A DNA stretch of 64,000 bases from Sporosarcina trichiuri (lineage in GTDB: Bacteria > Bacillota > Bacilli > Bacillales_A > Planococcaceae). Shown here one piece after another: positions 16,573-23,684 of the stretch; position 1 is the stretch's first letter, and every line of letters starts with the position of its first letter. The position numbers and the translations under genes were made by a program. The notes beneath the pieces are model-generated. The model searched no databases and had not been told where the DNA came from. It saw nothing but the letters and a program-made list of their open reading frames with translations. The DNA is taken from assembly GCF_030406775.1 (NCBI RefSeq), contig NZ_CP129119.1:2697501-2761500 (forward strand), given 5' to 3'.

Positions 16573-17454
16573 ATGAGGAAATACATAGGGGAAATCGGCC
16601 TTCTGGTCACGGCCATCATCTGGGGGACAGGCTTTCCGGTAAGTGCCATTGCACTCGATTACTTCAGTCCATACCAGATTCTCGCGGGACGGTTTGCGGT
16701 CGGTGCCGTTCTGCTCGGCATCGTGTTCCATAGGAAATTGAAGTCAGTGACCGCTGCGGCGGTCTGGAAAGGAAGTCTGCTTGGGATCTTCCTGTACAGT
16801 GCCTTCGCCTTGCAGACGGTGGGCCTGCAATTCACGACACCTTCGAACAACGCATTCCTGACGGCCGTCAACGTGCTTGTCGTGCCGTTCATCGCCTTCG
16901 TGCTTTACCGCAAGCGGGTCGGTGCATTCGAGGTGACCGGTGCGTTTCTTGCGATGGCAGGAATTGCATTACTGTCCATGAACGGCTCTTTGACGCTCAA
17001 TCCGGGGGATGTGCTGTCACTCCTTTGTGCGGTGATGTTCGCCTTCCATATTTTCTACACAGGCCAGTTCGTGAAGACGGAAGATGCCATCATACTGACA
17101 CTTATCCAGATGGCGGCGGCTGCGGTCATCGCCTGGCTGGCAGTGATTGCGCGCGGGGAAGCCGCAATCCCGGTAACGCCGGAGTCGGCTGCCGCGCTGC
17201 TGTACTTGGGAGTCTTCTCGACGACGATTGCATTCCTGCTGCAGACGGTCGCCCAGAAACATGTCACCGAAACGAAAGCGGCGATCCTGCTGTCGATGGA
17301 ATCGCTATGGGGCATGGTTTTTTCGATCCTTCTGCTGCATGAAGCGGTCACAGGACGGATGCTGATCGGCGCAGGACTGATCCTGGCAGCGATCCTGCTG
17401 GCTGAGACGAAACCGGGCTTCCTAATGAAGCGTCGGCTCGGAAAGACCGGGTGA
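16573..17454 (+). CDS. EamA/DMT-family transporter
   Basis: 293 residues from ATG 16573 (CAGGGGGAAGC upstream; a longer frame from 16477 overlaps the cstA terminator and is unlikely). Ten hydrophobic helices in two EamA repeats: LLVTAIIWGTGFPVSAIALDYFSPYQILAGRFAVGAVLL in the first, and the AALLYLGVFSTTIAFLLQTVAQKHVTETKAAILLSMESLWGMVFSILLLHE segment in the second. Drug/metabolite exporter superfamily, inner membrane; substrate unknown. Confidence 0.85.
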   Translation: MRKYIGEIGLLVTAIIWGTGFPVSAIALDYFSPYQILAGRFAVGAVLLGIVFHRKLKSVTAAAVWKGSLLGIFLYSAFALQTVGLQFTTPSNNAFLTAVNVLVVPFIAFVLYRKRVGAFEVTGAFLAMAGIALLSMNGSLTLNPGDVLSLLCAVMFAFHIFYTGQFVKTEDAIILTLIQMAAAAVIAWLAVIARGEAAIPVTPESAAALLYLGVFSTTIAFLLQTVAQKHVTETKAAILLSMESLWGMVFSILLLHEAVTGRMLIGAGLILAAILLAETKPGFLMKRRLGKTG

Positions 17455-17546
17455 TCTTATGAACCCGTCGCAATCCGGACGGAAACGTGCGATAATGGAA
17501 AAAACGCGCGGCAGCACTCAGCGGCCGGAGCAAAAAGGATGACACG

Positions 17547-18740
17547 ATGAAAACAATTGATGTACTTGTAAACGATAAAAGCGCCAGCAGCCTGCGGAAA
17601 GGATATCCGCTGATTTTGAAAGATGCCGTCATGAATCCGGACGTGCTGAAAGAAGAGGGCAGCCTGCTCCGTCTTGTGGACCGGAACCGCCGTTTCATCG
17701 CCAAAGGCTATTACGGCGTGCAGAACAAAGGGGTCGGCTGGGTGCTGACCCGGAAAGAGGAGGAAGCGATCGACTTCGACTTCTTCGAATCCCGCATGGC
17801 AGCGGCCTTCGAGCGCCGGGAAAGCTTCCGCATGAACACACAGACGACCGCCTACCGCCTGTTTAACGGGGAAGGGGACGGCATCGGCGGGCTGACCATC
17901 GATTATTTCGACGGGTATTATATGGTGAGCTGGTACAGTGAAGGCATCTATACGCTCAAGCATCACGTGTATAGCGTGCTCGACAAGATTGCGGACGCGA
18001 AGGCGGTCTACGAAAAGAAACGGTTCGATACGAAAGGGCAGTACATCGATCAGGATGATTATGTGTCCGGCGAGCCGGCGGATTTCCCGCTCATCGTCAA
18101 AGAGAACGGCATGAATTTCGCAGTCGATCTCAACGACGGGGCGATGACAGGGGTCTTCCTCGATCAGCGCGACGTCCGGAAGGCGCTCCGCGATAACTAC
18201 TCGGAAGGCAAGCATGTGCTGAATACGTTCTCGTACACAGGCGCATTTTCCGTCGCCGCAGCGCTCGGCGGCGCGGTGAAGACGACGAGTGTCGATCTTG
18301 CGAAACGCAGTCTCGCAAAGACCATCGAACAGTTCAGTGTGAACGGCATCGATTACGAAGCACAGGACATCAAAGTGATGGATGTGTTCGACTACTTCCG
18401 CTATGCGAAGCGCCATGAATTGAAGTTCGAAGTCGTCGTCCTCGATCCGCCGAGCTTCGCGCGCTCGAAGAAAGCGACATTCAGCTCAGCGAAGGACTAC
18501 CCGGCCCTGCTGCAGGATGCAATCGCCATCACTGAGAAGAACGGCATCATCGTCGCGTCGACGAACAACGCGAGCTTCAGCATGAAAAAATTCAAGGGGT
18601 TCATCGACGAAGCGTTCAAGGCGGCAGGCCACCGTTATAAGATCCTGGAAGATTCATCACTGCCGAAAGACTTCCGCACAAACCGTGACTATCCGGAATT
18701 CAACTATCTGAAAGTGTGTATCATCCAGAAACTGAAGTGA
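17547..18740 (+). CDS. Class I SAM-dependent rRNA methyltransferase, RlmI/YwbD-like
   Basis: 397 residues. N-terminal PUA-like RNA-binding domain (~1-75, RKGYPLILKDAV..), an EEHD-like middle (RLFNGEGDGIGGLTIDYFDGYYMV), and a Rossmann methyltransferase domain with SAM motif VLNTFSYTGAFSVAAALGGA (~225-245), acidic D in TTSVDLAKRSL, and the catalytic-region motif VVLDPPSFARSKK. Matches E. coli RlmI (23S rRNA m5C1962) and B. subtilis YwbD. In B. subtilis ywbD and ywbE are neighbours; here ywbE lies 6 kb upstream. Confidence 0.85.
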   Translation: MKTIDVLVNDKSASSLRKGYPLILKDAVMNPDVLKEEGSLLRLVDRNRRFIAKGYYGVQNKGVGWVLTRKEEEAIDFDFFESRMAAAFERRESFRMNTQTTAYRLFNGEGDGIGGLTIDYFDGYYMVSWYSEGIYTLKHHVYSVLDKIADAKAVYEKKRFDTKGQYIDQDDYVSGEPADFPLIVKENGMNFAVDLNDGAMTGVFLDQRDVRKALRDNYSEGKHVLNTFSYTGAFSVAAALGGAVKTTSVDLAKRSLAKTIEQFSVNGIDYEAQDIKVMDVFDYFRYAKRHELKFEVVVLDPPSFARSKKATFSSAKDYPALLQDAIAITEKNGIIVASTNNASFSMKKFKGFIDEAFKAAGHRYKILEDSSLPKDFRTNRDYPEFNYLKVCIIQKLK

Positions 18741-18767
18741 TCGGGGCCGCCCGCTCGTACACCCTGG

Positions 18768-18947
18768 CGAATGATTAGTAAACTCGGCGATGTGCTCATG
18801 AATCGCTGAAAATGATCATAAAGCACAGGGAACCGCTCATAAAGCGCGGAAAGTGATCATAAATCATGGGGACCGCTCATAAAACGCGGAAAGTGATCAT
18901 AAACCATGAAGAACCGCTCATAAACCAGCGCAACCCGCTCATAAACC
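18768..18947 (+). repeat. Phased repeat array A: alternating GTGATCATAAA / CCGCTCATAAA units
   Basis: Nine units. The shared TCATAAA (or degenerate form) starts at 18775, 18796, 18816, 18837, 18857, 18877, 18897, 18918 and 18939, i.e. steps of 20-21 bp. The base triplet before it alternates mostly between TGA and CGC. The first two units are degenerate (TTAGTAAA, TCATGAA). The array lies between the methyltransferase stop and a terminator hairpin, in sense orientation. No protein is encoded. Confidence 0.85.
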
Positions 18948-18980
18948 AACCGGCCGCAGCCCTTACTCGCGGCCGGTTTT
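18948..18980 (+). terminator. Terminator immediately after array A
   Basis: AACCGGCCGC (18948-18957) pairs with GCGGCCGGTT (18969-18978) followed by TT. It would place the whole array in the 3' untranslated part of the methyltransferase mRNA. Confidence 0.75.
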
Positions 18981-19002
18981 CCTGTTTATCCACCCAAAGA
19001 CT

Positions 19003-19062
19003 GCCGCGCAGCAAACAAACCAAGACTGGCTTGTGTGCTTCGCCTTGCGAAGCATTTTCTGT
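19003..19062 (+). repeat. Companion element, copy 1
   Basis: Contains CCAAGACTGGCTTGTGTGCT followed by CGAAGCATTTTCTGT. Lines up over ~60 bp with elements at 30670-30731 and 37001-37062. Shared core: CAAG..CTGGCTTG, GGCTCCG-like, then TTTTCTG. In all three cases it follows a phased array. Confidence 0.6.
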
Positions 19063-19169
19063 AGGATCCGCAACCCAAATAGGGAGGTACTGTCACAAAA
19101 ACGCCCGAGACAGCGGCAGACTTATGAAGTAAGCTTGAAGTATGAGAACGACTTCGGGAGGTCAGTGGG

Positions 19170-19559
19170 ATGAAACAATGGACAGGTCTGCTGCTGCTGG
19201 GCGCAGTGCTGCTGCTATCCGGCTGCGCCTATACGTTCGCGCATGAAGACGGCTACCGGATGGCGGTGATCAATGAGGGGTTCCCCGTGCCGAAAAACGC
19301 CTACGAGCTGAAACCGGAAGACTGCACAACAGAGATCGCCAAGTCGGCAAAGTACAAGCTGGCCGGCATCGGCGATGAAGACGGAACCCCGCCCGCCGCC
19401 TACTTGGCGGAAATCGAAAAATGGGGCTGGACCGAGATGACCGAGGCACGTGTCGGCAATGTCCATTATTTCAAGAAGAACGGCAAGATCATGTCACTTA
19501 TCATCCAGAAGGACGTCTTCGATGTGCTGGAGATGAGTGATGCAGTCCAGCTAAGATAA
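19170..19559 (+). CDS. Small lipoprotein, unknown
   Basis: 129 residues. Signal peptide with lipobox LLLLSGC (Cys ~19) after CGGGAGG upstream. The mature domain begins YTFAHEDGYRMAVINEGFPVPKNAYELKPEDC and carries KWGWTEMTEARVGNVHYFKKNGKIMSLIIQKDVF near its end, a small alpha/beta fold. Anchored to the outer face of the membrane. No family name offered. Followed 57 bases later by another lipoprotein gene (SOD). Confidence 0.7.
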   Translation: MKQWTGLLLLGAVLLLSGCAYTFAHEDGYRMAVINEGFPVPKNAYELKPEDCTTEIAKSAKYKLAGIGDEDGTPPAAYLAEIEKWGWTEMTEARVGNVHYFKKNGKIMSLIIQKDVFDVLEMSDAVQLR

Positions 19560-19616
19560 GGCGTATAATCCTCAGGTTTCCAGCCACCCTTCCTGTAAGG
19601 AGGGTGACCAACCATT

Positions 19617-20177
19617 ATGATACTAAAACAATTCTTACTGCCGGCGGCTGGCATGCTGTGTCTTGCCATGATGACCGGCTGTAATCCGAAAGACGCAAAA
19701 CTTCCTGTCAGCGCAGAGGCGGCGATGACCGCGGAAGCCGTCCTGATCGATACGGACGGCAAGGAAATCGGAGAAGCCCATTTCACGGAAGCGAATGGTG
19801 CACTGACGATCAGCGTACGGGCGGAAGGACTGGCGCCGGGCACTCATGGCATCCATCTGCATGAGAAAGCGGTCTGCACGCCGCCTGACTTCAAATCGGC
19901 GGGCGGTCATTTCAATCCGACCGGCAAACAGCATGGGTTCGATAATCCGAAAGGGTACCATCTGGGCGATCTGCCGAACCTGGAAGTCGGCGAGAGCGGG
20001 AAAGTCGCCGTGAAAGTGGTCATGCACAATGTGACCCTGCAGAAAGGGAAACCGAACTCCCTTCTCGATGAAGACGGCAGTGCGCTCGTCATCCACGCAG
20101 GACCCGATGATTACAAAACCGACCCGGCCGGCGATTCCGGCGATCGGATCGTGTGCGGTGCATTGGAAGCCAAGTGA
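19617..20177 (+). CDS. sodC: Superoxide dismutase [Cu-Zn], membrane-anchored lipoprotein
   Basis: 186 residues; AAGGAGGGTG upstream. Lipobox MMTGC (Cys22). The Cu/Zn-SOD fold has all expected ligands by eye: H80 and H82 (GIHLHE), bridging H98 (AGGHFNP), H106, H115 and D118 for zinc, H160 (VIHAGPDDY), active-site R177 and the disulfide pair C87/C180. B. subtilis YojM is reported to lack a full copper site, so this protein may be more active than that relative. Role: removal of superoxide outside the membrane. Confidence 0.9.
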   Translation: MILKQFLLPAAGMLCLAMMTGCNPKDAKLPVSAEAAMTAEAVLIDTDGKEIGEAHFTEANGALTISVRAEGLAPGTHGIHLHEKAVCTPPDFKSAGGHFNPTGKQHGFDNPKGYHLGDLPNLEVGESGKVAVKVVMHNVTLQKGKPNSLLDEDGSALVIHAGPDDYKTDPAGDSGDRIVCGALEAK

Positions 20178-20220
20178 TCCCGGAAACACCTTTCGGCCAA
20201 TTAAATAAACGGATAGTCCG

Positions 20221-20250
20221 AGCATTGCCCTGCGCAATGCTTTTTATTTT
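20221..20250 (+). terminator. sodC terminator
   Basis: AGCATTGC (20221-20228) pairs with GCAATGCT (20234-20241) followed by TTTTATTTT. Confidence 0.75.
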
Positions 20251-20384
20251 TCCAATTATCCGCTATTTCAGCATATACCTGTGCTATACTTCAGTTATCT
20301 GACTGCTGAAACACTACGTGCAGATTCACATGGCCGCCAGTCTCACTATGGACAGGGGGCGCCCAGAGAAAAGGGGAATGACAG

Positions 20385-20789
20385 ATGAGAAAGATGGCAA
20401 TGGTGCTCTTCGCTGTGCTCTTGCTCACAGCATGCCAGTCAAAAGGCGCTGATATTAAGGAAGTCAAGAACGTCCCGGCCAAGGTCCAGGACATGATCAC
20501 GAAACAGGAGATGCTGGGCAGCAAGCACAACCTTTATATGATCAGCACCGGGGACAGCGCGTCCTATCTCGTCTTCCGTGCATCAGGCAGTGTCACCTCG
20601 TCGGTCGAAACCGATGGGGACCTTGTCACGTTCCGTCTGGATACAACTGGCGGATCGGACAAAACGGAACTCCATGTCTTCGAACTCCAGCGTCAGGGGG
20701 AAGATAACATGATCCAATTCGAAGTGAACGGTAAACTCGTTCCGCTCGACACCTATCTTATCGGATCGGCCGCTTTACCGGCGGCCTGA
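20385..20789 (+). CDS. Small lipoprotein, unknown
   Basis: 134 residues. Signal peptide with lipobox LLLTAC (Cys16). The mature part (~115 residues) looks all-beta: KHNLYMISTGDSASYLVFRASGS, LVTFRLDTTGG, ELHVFELQRQGEDNMIQFEVNGK. No family recognised. It is followed by a repetitive TGCGA-containing stretch and a terminator. Confidence 0.7.
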   Translation: MRKMAMVLFAVLLLTACQSKGADIKEVKNVPAKVQDMITKQEMLGSKHNLYMISTGDSASYLVFRASGSVTSSVETDGDLVTFRLDTTGGSDKTELHVFELQRQGEDNMIQFEVNGKLVPLDTYLIGSAALPAA

Positions 20790-20807
20790 TGAAACGAGGA
20801 GGGTTCC

Positions 20808-20895
20808 GATTGCGACTCGGCAGGAAAAGAACGTGCGAGTCGCAGATAGAAGGGGCACCACTGCGATCCAGCAGGGAAATCACATGTGAATCAAA
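20808..20895 (+). repeat. Weak repeat tract: TGCGA(C/G/T)(T/C)C units
   Basis: TGCGACTC at 20811, TGCGAGTC at 20834, TGCGATCC at 20862 and the degenerate TGTGAATC at 20885; steps 23, 28 and 23. Two units also carry GCAGG. Sits 3' of a lipoprotein gene and before a terminator, like array A, but is less regular. The first two units can pair (TGCGACTCG / CGAGTCGCA). Confidence 0.4.
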
Positions 20896-20898
20896 AAC

Positions 20899-20935
20899 AA
20901 AACCAGACCGCCTCGCTGAGGACGGTCTGGTTTTT
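20899..20935. terminator. Bidirectional terminator
   Basis: AAAACCAGACCG (20899-20910) pairs with CGGTCTGGTTTT (20923-20934). Ends the lipoprotein gene on + and the CAP gene on -. Confidence 0.8.
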
Positions 20936-20939
20936 AGTA

Positions 20940-22067
20940 TCACCGCAGCAAAAATTCTTCCGAGTAGTACGGCTGCTGCTCCTTGCTGAATCCGACGCCG
21001 ATGCCGAGACTGCTGTAGCCTTTCAGCAGGATATTGTCCCGGTGGCCTTTCGAGTTCATGAGCCCTTCGTGGGCGAAGATGCTGCTCGATTGGCCATAGG
21101 CGAGATTTTCGCCGGCCCGTTTGAAGCGGATGCCGTCTTCCTTGATACGGTCGAACGGCGATTGTCCCTCCTGGTTGTCATGGCTGAAATACGAGTGTTC
21201 CGCCATGTCGTTACTGTGCTTCCGCGCAGTGGCAGCGACGGCGCTGTCCCAGGTGAGGATGGACCGGCCATGGCGGACGCGCGCCGCATTCGTCAGATGG
21301 AACAGCTGCTGTTCGAACCCTTTGCGCAGCGCTTCACTCCGTTCGCCATACAACCCTTTCTTCCGGTCTTCGAGATCCGCCGAAACCAGTTCGACGGCGG
21401 TCACCTGGCTGTCCTGATGGAGATCATAGAAGACGTAGGCGTATACGTCCCCGAGCTTGAACAGGTCCATGCCTTCATCGTCCTGCAGCATATAAACGTT
21501 CAGTCCTTTCCTCATCTTGGTGAGCGGCTGCCCGAGCGCTTTCCGCACATCCGCCTTAGCAGATTTGTACCGGACGCCGGATGTGGATGAAATGAGGTCA
21601 TCATTCGTGTAGAGCGCAGCGACCTTATCGTTTTCATCGAATGACACCATGACGAAATTCTGATAGTCGGTATGGTAGGTGTTCCATTCGGTGCCGTACT
21701 CATTCAGCGACTGGTTCAGCGGTTTGCCAAGGGCGGCCGTGACATCCGCGGCGGATGAACCGATTTCCAGGTTGCTGATGGAGATCGGCGTAGCTGTTGG
21801 TGCTGCAAGCGCCGGTTTTTCGACGGGCTGCTTGGCGTCACGGAGAGTATCGGTTTTCGACGAAACGATACCGATCAGTTCTTCCGTCGCGTCGCGCAAT
21901 GTATGGTATGTCGATTCGATCGTGTCTACGGAAATAATGCCTTCGAGCTTTTCATCCACGGGATCCAGGAAGGAGAGGTCGGCGTATTTCGAGACCGGTT
22001 CTTCCCAGTATGGTTTTGCAAGGTAGATGGCAGCCAGCAGCAGGATGAAGAGGAATAGTCGTTTCAC
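20940..22067 (-). CDS. CAP-domain (SCP/PR1-like) exported protein with CAP-associated domain
   Basis: 375 residues from GTG 22067, chosen because AGGAGGCG precedes it by ~8 bases. N-terminal membrane helix/signal (RLFLFILLLAAIYLA), a spacer with coiled segments, a CAP-associated domain (~100-225, with ISISNLEIGSSAADVTAALGKPLNQSLNEYG and a second KSAKADVRKALGQPL), and a C-terminal CAP domain (~245-375: LTNAARVRHGRSILTWDSAVAATARKHSNDMAEHSYFSHDNQEGQSPFDRI, GENLAYG, GHRDNIL). Similar to Bacillus YkwD-like and spore/cell-wall CAP proteins. Biochemical role unknown. Confidence 0.85.
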   Translation of the reverse strand: MKRLFLFILLLAAIYLAKPYWEEPVSKYADLSFLDPVDEKLEGIISVDTIESTYHTLRDATEELIGIVSSKTDTLRDAKQPVEKPALAAPTATPISISNLEIGSSAADVTAALGKPLNQSLNEYGTEWNTYHTDYQNFVMVSFDENDKVAALYTNDDLISSTSGVRYKSAKADVRKALGQPLTKMRKGLNVYMLQDDEGMDLFKLGDVYAYVFYDLHQDSQVTAVELVSADLEDRKKGLYGERSEALRKGFEQQLFHLTNAARVRHGRSILTWDSAVAATARKHSNDMAEHSYFSHDNQEGQSPFDRIKEDGIRFKRAGENLAYGQSSSIFAHEGLMNSKGHRDNILLKGYSSLGIGVGFSKEQQPYYSEEFLLR

Positions 22068-22221
22068 ATCAGTCGCCTCCTGTCTCCAGTATACCTTGCA
22101 GGGGCTGTCCGGATACAGCAGGAACACTTTTTCCTCGGAGTGAACCGGTGTTCAGGAAAGGGGAAAGCAGGTATACTCAGAAGAAAGAGTACAGACACAT
22201 ATGGAGAAGGGTGTGACGGCA

Positions 22222-22320
22222 ATGTTCAGCGGATTGAGTGCGGTTCCGGATTGGTTCTACATTCTGGCATTTTCAGTGGTCATCCTGATCGTGCTGATCA
22301 CCGAGTGGAAAACGCGGTAA
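22222..22320 (+). CDS. Very small single-helix membrane protein
   Basis: 32 residues: MFSGLSAVPDWFYILAFSVV then ILIVLITEWKTR. GAAGGG lies upstream of ATG 22222 (an in-frame ATG 22201 would add MEKGVTA). One membrane helix (~12-27) and a short basic end. It stops 13 bases before the pentapeptide-repeat gene and probably shares its transcript. Confidence 0.5.
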   Translation: MFSGLSAVPDWFYILAFSVVILIVLITEWKTR

Positions 22321-22333
22321 GGAGATGATGGAC

Positions 22334-22963
22334 ATGGCAGCATGGAAACGGAAGACGCCGAAACTGACGGCACTTCGCGAACCGGCGGAGGCCGGACCGA
22401 TACTGCGGGACTGCGTACTCGCGAATGAATCCTTTAGCAGCATAGACACTGCTGGACTGACCGCGGACAATGCCGTGCTGACGGACTGTTCGTTCGCGGA
22501 AAACGACCTGGCGGGGGCGGTGTTCATCGATACGGTGTTCGAACGATGCGATTTTTCGAACGTCCTGGCGGCGCGGGCGGACGTGCGGCGATGTGAATTC
22601 GTCAACTGCAAGCTGACGGGCGCGGACTTTTCCCAGGCGTCCGCTGCCGATGTGCTGTTCACCCAATGTGACATGCGCTACAGCAATTTCAGTTTTTCCG
22701 GGCTGGTGCGGGCGGAATTCAATGAAGTCCAGCTGTCGGATTCCGACTTCTTCGAGTGTACACTGAAGCCGGTATCGTTCAAGAACAGCCGGCTGGAGAA
22801 CGTGAATTTCAGGGAGACGGACCTCGCCGGCATCGATTTGTCGGACTGCCGGTTCGAACGGCTCGAAGTGACCCCTTCAAAACTGGAAGGCTGCCGCGTA
22901 TCAAGTGAACAGGCGGTCGGCTTCGCCCGTATGTTCGGCTTATTGGTGGACGGGGAATCATGA
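22334..22963 (+). CDS. Pentapeptide-repeat protein
   Basis: 209 residues from ATG 22334 (TAAGGAG ends 9 bases upstream; ATGs at 22325/22328 are too close). From ~20 to ~175 the protein is a chain of A(D/N)LXX/F-centred pentads: GAVFIDTVFERCDFSNVLAA, CKLTGADFSQA, CDMRYSNFSFSG, SRLENVNFRETDLAGIDLSDCRF. This folds as a right-handed quadrilateral beta-helix. Qnr-type members mimic DNA and protect gyrase; most chromosomal ones have no known role. Resistance should not be assumed. Confidence 0.85.
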   Translation: MAAWKRKTPKLTALREPAEAGPILRDCVLANESFSSIDTAGLTADNAVLTDCSFAENDLAGAVFIDTVFERCDFSNVLAARADVRRCEFVNCKLTGADFSQASAADVLFTQCDMRYSNFSFSGLVRAEFNEVQLSDSDFFECTLKPVSFKNSRLENVNFRETDLAGIDLSDCRFERLEVTPSKLEGCRVSSEQAVGFARMFGLLVDGES

Positions 22964-23001
22964 TATACTGAAACGAACCAAACGAGGAGTGTGGACGAGC
23001 A

Positions 23002-23478
23002 ATGCTGACATTTGAAGAAAAACAGGCAATTATTGAATCCTACCCGGAATTGACAAGGAAAGACGTCTCCATGAAACGGGTCAACTACCATTATCTCGAC
23101 AGTAAGTTCGACAAGACGGTCGTCGTGCAGCATCTTCATCCGAACGGCAATGCGTTCGTGTACGTGGCGGATATACCGGGATACGAACCGGACGGCCGCG
23201 GTCTCGTCAATGTGCGGGAAGCGTCGGAAGCGGAACTGCGCCAGGTGATCGAGGATGCCATCAAAGGACTGTCCGAAAGCAATGATGACCGGGAACCAGT
23301 CGAAGAGGTCTGGCGGGACGGCAACAATTCGAAACTGGAACTGAAAGAGGAGCTCGATGCGTGGAATGTCTACCACGGCCTCAATCTGGAAGACAGCTTC
23401 GGGGATTACCAGGAAGCGGTCGACTATTTGAAAGAAGAAGGCTTCCGGAAAGTCGGGGACGACGGGGTGATCGAATGA
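23002..23478 (+). CDS. Conserved hypothetical protein
   Basis: 158 residues, GAGGAGTG upstream. No signal or membrane segment; rich in acidic residues. N-terminal half has strands (KRVNYHYLDSKFDKTVVVQHLHPNGNAFVYVADIPGYE), C-terminal half is helical (EASEAELRQVIEDAIKGLSES, YQEAVDYLKEEGF). A cytosolic protein of unknown function. Its last bases overlap the next small gene by ATGA. Confidence 0.65.
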   Translation: MLTFEEKQAIIESYPELTRKDVSMKRVNYHYLDSKFDKTVVVQHLHPNGNAFVYVADIPGYEPDGRGLVNVREASEAELRQVIEDAIKGLSESNDDREPVEEVWRDGNNSKLELKEELDAWNVYHGLNLEDSFGDYQEAVDYLKEEGFRKVGDDGVIE

Positions 23479-23633
23479 AAGGCAGGACGGTGACCATCGG
23501 CATCATTGCCATTACAATCATTGTCGTGGCGGTCATTATCTGGCTCATGCTGGCGACGTTCAAGCAGGATGAGCAGAAGAACGGCCCGGCTGCCGCCGGC
23601 TATACGGCGGAGTCGGTCTATGTGATCCAATGA
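23475..23633 (+). CDS. Small single-helix membrane protein
   Basis: 52 residues, ATG 23475 overlapping the previous stop by ATGA, so translationally coupled. One strong membrane helix (VTIGIIAITIIVVAVIIWLML) and a short polar tail ending YVIQ. Likely a partner of the preceding gene; function unknown. Terminator follows directly. Confidence 0.6.
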   Translation: MKGRTVTIGIIAITIIVVAVIIWLMLATFKQDEQKNGPAAAGYTAESVYVIQ

Positions 23634-23638
23634 AATGC

Positions 23639-23678
23639 AAAAGGCTGCTGTGCGGATTCCCGCGCAGCAGCCTTTTTT
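23639..23678. terminator. Bidirectional terminator
   Basis: AAAAGGCTGCTGTGCGG pairs with CCGCGCAGCAGCCTTTT (23660 on), one mismatch-like G-U; separates convergent genes. Confidence 0.8.
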
Positions 23679-23684
23679 CATCCG

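Noticed and set aside
22334..22963. Qnr-type quinolone resistance
   Set aside because: The pentapeptide fold alone does not show gyrase protection; no Qnr-specific loops could be identified by eye.
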